Positions 5,557 through 12,709 of a stretch of 14,251 nt of DNA are shown one piece after another. Each line of letters starts with the position of its first letter. The first letter of the stretch is position 1. Origin of the DNA: RBG-16-66-20 sp039931635 (GTDB taxonomy: Bacteria > Pseudomonadota > Gammaproteobacteria > Burkholderiales > SG8-39). Location: the NCBI GenBank assembly GCA_039931635.1, contig JBDTRO010000023.1, forward strand, positions 1-14,251. Direction: 5' to 3'. A model generated the notes under the pieces. That model was given only the letters and a program-made list of their open reading frames with translations, was not told the DNA's origin and searched no databases. Both the position numbers and the translations under genes were made by a program.

Positions 5557-6789
5557 GTGAGCGCGCGCCGGGTCGCCGTCACCGGACTCGGGGTCGTTTC
5601 GGCGCTCGGCAATAACCTCGAAGAGTTCTACCGCTCCCTTGCAGGAGCGCGCTCCGGCGTGGCCGCCCTGCCGGAGGAAGTGACGCTTGGTTCCGGCGTC
5701 CAAGTCGGCGCTCTCGTCAACTGGGATCCGGCCGCTCGATTCAAGGGCCCTGAAGCAGGATCGCTGGACCGCGTCTCGCAATTTGCACTGACCGCGGCAG
5801 GCGAAGCGCTCGCCTCAAGCGGCCTCGTCGCAAAGGCTGAACCCGAGCGCGTCGGCGTTTACTGGGGCACCGGCATGGGCGGCGCGCATACCCTCGACGG
5901 CGCGTACAAATCCGTCTACGGCAAGAACGACTTCCGCTTGCGACCGCTGTCCGTGGTGATGGCGATGAACAACGCCGCGGGGTCGAACGTCGCAGTGAAA
6001 TGGGGCCTGCGCGGCCCGTTCGCCAACTTCTCCACTGCCTGCTCGTCCTCTGCGATGGCGATCGGCGAGGCGATGCACGCGATCCGCTCCGGCCGCGCCG
6101 ACGCAATGGTCGCGGGCGGCTCGGAAGCGCTGCTCACCCCGGGCATGCTCGCCGCCTGGCAGGCATTGCGCACGCTTTCGCCCATGGATGCGAACGATCC
6201 GGCCGCGAGCTGCAAGCCCTTCGACCGGCGCCGCGGCGGCCTGGTGCTTGGCGAGGGCTCCGCAGCCCTGGTGCTGGAAGACGAATCGCACGCGCGCGCG
6301 CGCGGCGCGCGCATCCTCGCCTTCATCACCGGCTATGGCAACACCTGCGACGCCACGCACATGTCCAAGCCCGACCGCGATGGCCAGGTACGCGCCATGG
6401 TGCAGGCGCTGAATGAATCGGGCCTCGCGCCCGGGGCGATCGGCTACATCAACGCGCACGGCACCGCGACCATCGTCGGCGACGTGGTCGAGTGCGAGGC
6501 AATCAAAACGGTGTTCGGCGACGCGGCGATGCGCATCCCCGTGAGTTCGACAAAATCCATGCACGGCCACCTGCTCGGCGGCGCCGGCGCGATCGAGATG
6601 TCTGCCGCGCTGATGCCTTTCGCCGAGGGCCTGATACCGCCGACCGCGAACCTGCAGCAACCCGATCCCGCCTGCGCCGTTCGCCACGTGCCGCAAAAAG
6701 CCGAGCGCGGCGAAATTCCGCGCGCCGTGATGTCGAATTCCTTCGCTTTCGGCGGTTCTAACGTGGTACTGATCGCGGAACGCGCCTGA
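5557..6789 (+). CDS. Beta-ketoacyl-ACP synthase, FabF/KS-II-like
   Basis: A 410-residue condensing enzyme of the thiolase fold that joins an acyl primer to malonyl-ACP with loss of CO2. The catalytic set is complete: nucleophile C162 in STACSSSA, H301 in NAHGTAT, K333 and H338 in STKSMHGHLLGGAGA. The gating loop reads NSFAFGGSN (394-402), where E. coli FabF and FabB have NSFGFGGTN. NAHGTATIVGD also differs from the FabF form with STP. I therefore read it as a specialised relative, not the housekeeping FabF. The start is GTG at 5557, 6 bases after the ACP stop, and the N-terminus RRVAVTGLGVVSALG begins where the family does. No ketoreductase, dehydratase or acyltransferase gene is adjacent in the window. 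The 3' end overlaps the convergent carbamoylase gene by 32 bases. Confidence 0.92.
   Translation: MSARRVAVTGLGVVSALGNNLEEFYRSLAGARSGVAALPEEVTLGSGVQVGALVNWDPAARFKGPEAGSLDRVSQFALTAAGEALASSGLVAKAEPERVGVYWGTGMGGAHTLDGAYKSVYGKNDFRLRPLSVVMAMNNAAGSNVAVKWGLRGPFANFSTACSSSAMAIGEAMHAIRSGRADAMVAGGSEALLTPGMLAAWQALRTLSPMDANDPAASCKPFDRRRGGLVLGEGSAALVLEDESHARARGARILAFITGYGNTCDATHMSKPDRDGQVRAMVQALNESGLAPGAIGYINAHGTATIVGDVVECEAIKTVFGDAAMRIPVSSTKSMHGHLLGGAGAIEMSAALMPFAEGLIPPTANLQQPDPACAVRHVPQKAERGEIPRAVMSNSFAFGGSNVVLIAERA
6291..6312. repeat. Alternating CG run inside the ketosynthase gene
   Basis: Seven CG dinucleotides (6291-6304) are followed by GCGCGCGC (6305-6312), giving 22 bases of pure G/C with one phase break. 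The run encodes alternating Ala and Arg (residues 246-252) and looks like codon bias on an Ala/Arg-rich helix. It is the longest simple-sequence run I noticed. It could adopt Z-form or slip, but nothing here shows that it does. Confidence 0.5.
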
Positions 6790-7735
6790 CCGGGGCTTCG
6801 TCCGCTGGCGCAATCGCGCCGGTACGCTCCACGATCATCCCGTAGTGTTCGACTCTCCGGTGCCTGGCGAAATCGAACGTCGTTTCGCGGTACGACCGTC
6901 CGAGATCCAGGTCGCAGCGCGCGACGATGATTTCGTCGCCGTTGCTGCTGCAGCGGGCTACGATCTCGCCGGTGGGAGCGATGATCGTGCTGCCGGCAAT
7001 CATGTCCACGCCTTCCTCGACACCGGCCTTGGCGATGCCGATGACCCAGGTGGAATTCTGGTAGGCGCCCGACTGCATGCACAGTTCATTGTGGAACTGC
7101 CCAAGCCGGTCGTGGTCCGGCGCCGCCGGGTGGTGCACAGGCGTGTTGTAGCCGCAAAAAACCATGTCTACGCCTTGCAGTCCGAGCACGCGATAGGCTT
7201 CTGGCCAGCGCCGGTCGTTGCAGATCATCATCCCCGCCACGCCGCCATAGGCGCGCCAGACGCCGAATCCCAGGTCGCCGACTTCAAAGTAGCGCTTCTC
7301 CAGATTCTGGAACGGCGTTTCGGGCCGGTGCTCGGCATGGCCCGGCAGGTGAATCTTGCGGTACTTGCCGAGGATCGCGCCGTCGCTGCCGACCAGGATC
7401 GAACTATTGAAGCGGCGCTTGCGGCCGGCCGTTACGTCGAGTTCACAGAAACCTAGGTGAAATCCGACGGCCAGCCGGCGAGCTTCATCGAACAGCGCGA
7501 CGGTATCCCTGCCCGGCATTTCCCGCTCGAACCAGGAATCCACCTCGGCCTCGTCCTCGGTCCACCAGTGCGGGAAAAAAGCCGTCAACGCCGCCTCGGG
7601 ATAGGCCACCACTTCGGCGCCCATCGCTTTGCCCTCGCGCATCAGGGCGATCATGCGCCTGACCACGCTCGCCCGGTTTTCGACACGGGCAATCGGGCCC
7701 ATCTGCGCAGCGGCGATGGTTACGGTTCGGTTCAT
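6758..7735 (-). CDS. N-carbamoyl-D-amino acid hydrolase-like amidase (nitrilase superfamily)
   Basis: A 325-residue cytoplasmic carbon-nitrogen hydrolase. The triad is E47 (YPEAAL), K127 (GKYRKIHLPGH) and C172 (MICNDRRWPEA), the same numbering as I recall for the Agrobacterium D-carbamoylase. Further matches include TAFFPHWW, KRRFNSSILV, EKRYFEVGDLGF, GYNTP and SGAYQNSTW. Such enzymes split N-carbamoyl-D-amino acids into D-amino acid, ammonia and CO2. H129 and H215 are kept, but residue 144 is Asn (PFQNLEKRYFE) where I recall His in characterised enzymes, so the substrate may differ. A tail of about 20 residues after HYGMIVER exceeds the usual ~304-residue length and is encoded antisense to the ketosynthase end. 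ATG 7735 has a good GGAAGG site. It is the last gene of the transporter operon, 17 bases after the metallohydrolase gene. The family is firm; the exact substrate is not. Confidence 0.88.
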   Translation of the reverse strand: MNRTVTIAAAQMGPIARVENRASVVRRMIALMREGKAMGAEVVAYPEAALTAFFPHWWTEDEAEVDSWFEREMPGRDTVALFDEARRLAVGFHLGFCELDVTAGRKRRFNSSILVGSDGAILGKYRKIHLPGHAEHRPETPFQNLEKRYFEVGDLGFGVWRAYGGVAGMMICNDRRWPEAYRVLGLQGVDMVFCGYNTPVHHPAAPDHDRLGQFHNELCMQSGAYQNSTWVIGIAKAGVEEGVDMIAGSTIIAPTGEIVARCSSNGDEIIVARCDLDLGRSYRETTFDFARHRRVEHYGMIVERTGAIAPADEAPVRRVPRSVPR

Positions 7736-7742
7736 GATTCAG

Positions 7743-7748
7743 CCTTCC
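7743..7748 (-). promoter_or_regulatory. Ribosome binding site GGAAGG of the carbamoylase gene
   Basis: On the minus strand GGAAGG lies 7 bases before ATG 7735-7733. It is one of the best Shine-Dalgarno sequences in the window and fixes the start. It allows independent translation of the last gene, unlike the overlapping genes upstream. Confidence 0.6.
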
Positions 7749-7752
7749 GCAG

Positions 7753-8901
7753 TCAGGTTGTCACGCAGTCATTCCACCAGCGGCCATTCAGCACCAACCC
7801 GCGCGCGACCAGGCAGCGCTCGCCGACGATCATTTCGCCCTTCACGTCGTGGTATTCGGTCGGCGTGGTGACGACCTCGAAAATGCTTGCATCCGCCGCC
7901 GTGCCTGGCTTCAGCGTACCCAGGGACGTGCGACGGATCGCGCGCGCCGCATTGACCGTGGTGCAGGCCACGATCTCGGGCAGCGTCATGCCCAGCGCAA
8001 GGAATTTTCCCATGGTGTGAAGCAGATCGAACGCCGGCCCACGGATGGACAATACATGCACATCCGAGGAAATCACGTCGGGCTTGAATCCCGCCGCAAG
8101 CATGGCGCGCCCGGTGACAAAGCCGAACGAGCCGCCGCCATGGCCGATGTCGAAGATCACGCCGCGCTCGCGCGCCGCACCGACTTCCGGCCGCACGCCG
8201 CCCCCAGGCGCGTTGGGCGCGTTGGGAAAGGGCCGGAAGCAATGGGTCAGGATGTCACCCGGCCGCAGCCGCGACAACACTTCGTTGCGGGACGGCGGCG
8301 GGTGATCGAGGTGGGCCATCAGCGGCAGGCCGACCTCTTCGGCCACCTCCAGCGCCATGTCCATCGGCGCGATGCCCGAACTGCCGCCGGCGCCCCGGCC
8401 CACCCGCACCTTGATGCCAACGATCAGGTCGGCGTTTTCGCGCACCACCCGTACGCACTCGTTCAGGTCGAGCAGGCTCAGGTCGGCGCACTCGCCGACC
8501 ATCACCGTATCGGAGAAGGCGAATATTCCCGCATACGACAGATTGAGAAAAGGCAGGATGCGCAGCGGCATCGAAGGTTCGATCACGTGCTTGCGGAAGC
8601 CGGGGAAATTGCCCGGCCCCGCCGTGCCCGCGTCAACAAAGACGGCGGTTGCGCTGGTACGCGCTATCGCTTCCGCATCGACACCAATCGACGTGCCGCC
8701 CCAGTACACGTGAGTGTGCAGGTCAATGAGGCCCGGCGTGACGACCTTGCCGCGCACGTCGCGCACTTCGGCGCCCGCGCCACCGTCCAGCTTGTCGCCG
8801 ATGGCGGCGACCAGACCGTGGGTGAACCGCACGTCGGCGATCCGGTCGATGCCCTGCGACGGATCGATGACACGGCCACCACGCAGGATCAAATCTTTCA
8901 T
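7753..8901 (-). CDS. Amidohydrolase/deacetylase family metallohydrolase (COG3964-like)
   Basis: A 382-residue TIM-barrel amidohydrolase with a complete binuclear metal site: H62 and H64 in DLHTHVYWGG, the bridging carboxylated lysine K164 in VGIKVRVG, H197 in MAHLDHPPPS, H220 in THCFRPFPNAP, and D280 in ISSDVHVLS. DHTHVYWGGTS-type and SSDVH motifs place it by eye in the COG3964 group rather than among true dihydroorotases or dihydropyrimidinases. A characterised relative, Agrobacterium Atu3266, hydrolyses acetyl-(R)-mandelate, and most members have no known substrate. I choose ATG 8901 (MKDLILRGGRVIDP), with AGGGG 8 bases upstream. A longer frame to 9021 adds 40 low-complexity Arg/Ala/Gly residues and is rejected. 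The ATGA overlap with the upstream ATPase gene couples it to the transporter. Beside a carbamoylase, it may act on a cyclic or N-acylated precursor (inference). Confidence 0.87.
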   Translation of the reverse strand: MKDLILRGGRVIDPSQGIDRIADVRFTHGLVAAIGDKLDGGAGAEVRDVRGKVVTPGLIDLHTHVYWGGTSIGVDAEAIARTSATAVFVDAGTAGPGNFPGFRKHVIEPSMPLRILPFLNLSYAGIFAFSDTVMVGECADLSLLDLNECVRVVRENADLIVGIKVRVGRGAGGSSGIAPMDMALEVAEEVGLPLMAHLDHPPPSRNEVLSRLRPGDILTHCFRPFPNAPNAPGGGVRPEVGAARERGVIFDIGHGGGSFGFVTGRAMLAAGFKPDVISSDVHVLSIRGPAFDLLHTMGKFLALGMTLPEIVACTTVNAARAIRRTSLGTLKPGTAADASIFEVVTTPTEYHDVKGEMIVGERCLVARGLVLNGRWWNDCVTT

Positions 8902-9889
8902 GACGGCAGCCCCTGCGTGAGCGTTTCGCGCGTGCGCAGGTGGCAGGCGACGACGTGACCGGGCGCCACCTCCTGCAGCGGCGGATCCTCGGTCTTGCAG
9001 CGCGCCACGGCGTAGGGGCAACGGGTATGGAAATGGCAGCCCGGCGGCGGATTCATCGGGCTCGGGACGTCGCCCTCGATCACCAGCCGCTCGCGCCGCG
9101 CGCGCGGATCGGCGATCGGCGCGGCCGCCATCAACGCCTCGGTGTAGGGATGCAGCGGCCGGCTGAAGATGCGATCCCGGGTCGACAGTTCCACGATGCG
9201 CCCAAGGTACATCACCGCGATGCGATGCGCGACATGTTCGACCACCGCGAGATCGTGCGACACGAACAGATACGCCAGGCCGAACTCGTCCTGCAGATCC
9301 ATCAGCAGGTTCAGCACCTGGGCCTGCACCGACACATCCAGCGCGGACACGGGCTCGTCCGCGACGATCAGCTTCGGGTTCAGCGCCAGCGCGCGCGCGA
9401 TGCCGAGGCGCTGGCGCTGGCCGCCGGAGAATTCGAACGGGTAACGCTGCATCGCGTCCGCGCGCAGGCCAACCTTCTCGAGCAGCGCGGCGACCTTCTC
9501 TTCCTTTGCGGCACCTTCAGCCAGGCCGAAGTTTTCCAGCGGCTCGGCGATGATCTGGCCGGCGCGCATGCGCGGGTTGAGCGACGAGTACGGATCCTGG
9601 AACACCATTTGCGCCTCGCGCCGGTGCGCCCGCATCTGGTCTTCCGGCAGGCGGGTGACCTCGGTGTCGCCGAGCCAGATCTGGCCCGCGCTGGGTTCCA
9701 GCAGGCGCAGGATCGTCTTGCTCACCGTGGATTTGCCGCAGCCGGATTCGCCCACCAGGCACAGCGTCTCGCCCGCCCGGATTGAAAACGACACGCCATC
9801 GACCGCCTTTACATGCCCCGCCACGCGTTGCAGGATCCCGCGGCGTACCGGAAACAGCTTTTTCAGGCCCTCGACGCGCAGCACTTCTC

Positions 9890-9893
<4 letters not shown>
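8898..9893 (-). CDS. Dipeptide/oligopeptide-type ABC transporter ATPase (DppF/OppF-like)
   Basis: A 331-residue cytoplasmic ATP-binding subunit that powers the importer encoded upstream. Walker A GESGCGKS is at 48-55, Q-loop MVFQDPYSSLNP at 96-107, signature FSGGQRQRLG at 155-164, Walker B LIVADEPVSALD at 175-186, and switch H213 in VSHDL. The C-terminal oligopeptide-transporter extension has GDVPSPMNPPPGCHFHTRC with four cysteines spaced C-x5-C-x6-C...C. I choose ATG 9893 (MREVLRVEGLKKLFPV), which overlaps the TGA of the partner ATPase gene as ATGA. The longer reading to 10031 adds 46 residues unlike the family. It also overlaps the next gene by ATGA, so the operon is translationally coupled. 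Confidence 0.93.
8910..8914 (-). promoter_or_regulatory. Ribosome binding site AGGGG of the metallohydrolase gene
   Basis: AGGGG on the minus strand lies 8 bases before ATG 8901-8899, within the end of the upstream ATPase gene. It supports this start over the longer frame beginning at 9021. Confidence 0.55.
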
Positions 9894-10909
<1,016 letters not shown>

Positions 10910-10925
10910 TGACGGATCGGAACCT

Positions 10926-11762
10926 TTACATGCGTCTTGCGATGCGGGGATCGAGCCGGTCGCGCAGGCCATCCCCGAGCAGGTTGACTGCCAACACCAC
11001 CAACGCGAGGCAGATACCGGGCGCAAAAATAGTCCAGGGCGCGAGTTGCAGGTAGAGCCGGCTCGAGGCGATCATGTTGCCCCAGGTCGGAAACTCGGGC
11101 GGCGTGCCGGCACCCAGAAAGCTCAAGCCGGCTTCGGTCAGGATGGCGGAGGCGCAGATGTAGGTCGCCTGCACGATCAAGGGCGCGATGGTGCTGGGCA
11201 GGATATGTCGCCGCAGCAGCTTGGCGACCCGCGTCCCGTTGGAGCGGGCCGCCTCGACGAACGGCAGCCCGCGCACCGACAGCACCACCGCCCGCACCAG
11301 CCGCGTGACGCGCGGAATTTCGGGAATCGCGATCGCGATGATCACCACCTTGACGCTGGCGCCCAGCAGCGCGACCAGCGCAATCGCCAGCAGGATTGAA
11401 GGAATCGCCATGATGCCGTCCATCAGGCGCATAACCACCGCGTCGACGCGCTCGAAGTAGCCTGCCAGCAGGCCGACGATCGAACCACTCAGGACGGCAA
11501 TGATGGCCACCGTCAGACCCACCAGCAGCGAGATGCGTGCGCCGTACACCATGCGCGAATACACGTCGCGCCCGAGGCTGTCGGTGCCCAGCCAGAAATC
11601 GGCTGAAGGACCACGCAGCCGGTTGATCGGCTCGAACGCGAGCGGGTCGCCGGCGATCAGCGGCGCGAATATCGCCGCCAGCGCGATCAGGAACAGCAGC
11701 CCTGCCCCCGCCACGATGGTCGGATGGCGCCTGATGAAATCGGCGGCATTGGCATGGACCAT
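10926..11762 (-). CDS. Dipeptide-type ABC transporter permease (DppC/OppC-like)
   Basis: A 278-residue inner-membrane protein, half of the translocation channel. Hydrophobic segments lie at about 16-38, 78-101, 116-133, 137-149, 195-215 and 245-264. The first loop has LGTDSLGRDVYSRMVYGAR (58-76), a hallmark of DppC/OppC. The EAA loop that docks on the ATPases is FVEAARSNGTRVAKLLRRH (168-186), and the end is DGLRDRLDPR. The start is ATG 11762-11760, whose A is shared with the TAA of the preceding permease gene (TAATG). The long frame to 12233 runs through the other permease in a different phase and gives a non-membrane, Arg/Ala-rich lead, so it is rejected. Confidence 0.94.
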   Translation of the reverse strand: MVHANAADFIRRHPTIVAGAGLLFLIALAAIFAPLIAGDPLAFEPINRLRGPSADFWLGTDSLGRDVYSRMVYGARISLLVGLTVAIIAVLSGSIVGLLAGYFERVDAVVMRLMDGIMAIPSILLAIALVALLGASVKVVIIAIAIPEIPRVTRLVRAVVLSVRGLPFVEAARSNGTRVAKLLRRHILPSTIAPLIVQATYICASAILTEAGLSFLGAGTPPEFPTWGNMIASSRLYLQLAPWTIFAPGICLALVVLAVNLLGDGLRDRLDPRIARRM

Positions 11763-12706
11763 TAGCTGTAGCGGATGCGCGGATCGATGAAACTGTAAAG
11801 TATGTCGATCACCAGGTTGATCAGCACATAGACGGCGGCAAAGACGACCATCACGCCCTGGATGATCGGATAGTCGCGCCGCTGGATGGCGTCGACCACC
11901 AGCCGGCCGACGCCGGGGATATTGAATACGCTCTCGGTAATCACGACGCCCGACATCAGCAGCGCCACGCCGATGCCGATCACCGTGATGATCGGCACTG
12001 CCGCATTCTTGAGCGCGTGGCGCAACAGCATCGGCATCGTGGCGACGCCCTTGGCGCTGGCGGTGCGGATGTAGTCCTCGGCAAGGACTTCCAGCATGCT
12101 GGCCCGCGTGATGCGCGCAATCAGCGCGACATAGGCAAGGCCGAGCGCGAACGACGGCAGGATCAGGTGGCGCAGCCACGGCCACAGCCCCTCGGACAGC
12201 GGCATATAGCCTTGCACCGGAAGCAGGCGCCACTGAAGCGCGAGAAAGTAGACGAGGATGTACCCGACGACAAACACCGGCACCGAAAAACCCGTCACCG
12301 CCAGCCCCATCACCGCGCGATCCAGCAATGAGCCGGCCTTCCAGGCGGCCAGAATGCCCAGCGTGATCGCGATGCTGATGGCGACCAGCATGGTGGCAAG
12401 CGCGAGGGAAACGGTGGGGCCGACGCGCTGCTGTACCAGCGTGGTCACCGCGATGTTGGAAAACATCGAGACGCCGAGGTCTCCGCGCAGGGTGGCCCAG
12501 CCCCAGCTTGCAAACTGCTCCAGCAAGGGGCGGTCAAGCCCCAGGCTGGCCCGGATCCTGGCTACATTCGCTTCAGTCGCATTGTCGCCGGCGATGATCG
12601 CCGCGGGATCGCCGGGCGCCAGATGCAACAGCGAAAAAACAAAGATCCCGACCACCAGCATGACCGGGATCACGCCGAGCAAACGACGGGCGATGTAAGA
12701 CAGCAC
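11762..12706 (-). CDS. Dipeptide-type ABC transporter permease (DppB/OppB-like)
   Basis: A 314-residue inner-membrane protein that pairs with the DppC-like permease. The N-terminus YIARRLLGVIPVMLVVG with FSLLHLAPGDPA is typical of DppB/OppB. Hydrophobic segments lie at about 9-29, 99-121, 134-155, 179-197, 237-259 and 283-305, with the periplasmic region between the first two. The EAA loop is MLEVLAEDYIRTASAKG (204-220), followed by ESVFNIPGVGRLVVDAI (258-274), and the end is YSFIDPRIRYS. The start is GTG 12706-12704, 3 bases after the stop of the binding-protein gene, and no ATG occurs before the conserved N-terminus. It is coupled at the 3' end by TAATG to the next permease. Confidence 0.95.
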   Translation of the reverse strand: MLSYIARRLLGVIPVMLVVGIFVFSLLHLAPGDPAAIIAGDNATEANVARIRASLGLDRPLLEQFASWGWATLRGDLGVSMFSNIAVTTLVQQRVGPTVSLALATMLVAISIAITLGILAAWKAGSLLDRAVMGLAVTGFSVPVFVVGYILVYFLALQWRLLPVQGYMPLSEGLWPWLRHLILPSFALGLAYVALIARITRASMLEVLAEDYIRTASAKGVATMPMLLRHALKNAAVPIITVIGIGVALLMSGVVITESVFNIPGVGRLVVDAIQRRDYPIIQGVMVVFAAVYVLINLVIDILYSFIDPRIRYS

Positions 12707-12709
12707 GGC

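Noticed and set aside
5815..6813. Minus-strand open frame of 332 codons opposite the ketosynthase
   Set aside because: It is antisense to a ketosynthase with all catalytic residues. Its composition (Arg, His, Gly, Ala) and lack of motifs mark it as a shadow.
7753..8901. The metallohydrolase as a true dihydropyrimidinase/hydantoinase, dihydroorotase or D-aminoacylase
   Set aside because: Length (382 residues) and motifs such as HTHVYWGG, HLDHPPPS and HCFRPFPNAP fit the COG3964 group better. It is shorter than hydantoinases and D-aminoacylases (about 450-490), and operon context alone does not justify the name.
7849..8958. Plus-strand open frame of 369 codons opposite the metallohydrolase gene
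   Set aside because: It is antisense to a gene with a complete metal site and shows no domain; the long frame reflects high GC.
8902..9021. N-terminal extension of 40 residues on the metallohydrolase
   Set aside because: It is Arg/Ala/Gly-rich, overlaps the ATPase gene in another phase, and the family N-terminus starts at ATG 8901 behind AGGGG.
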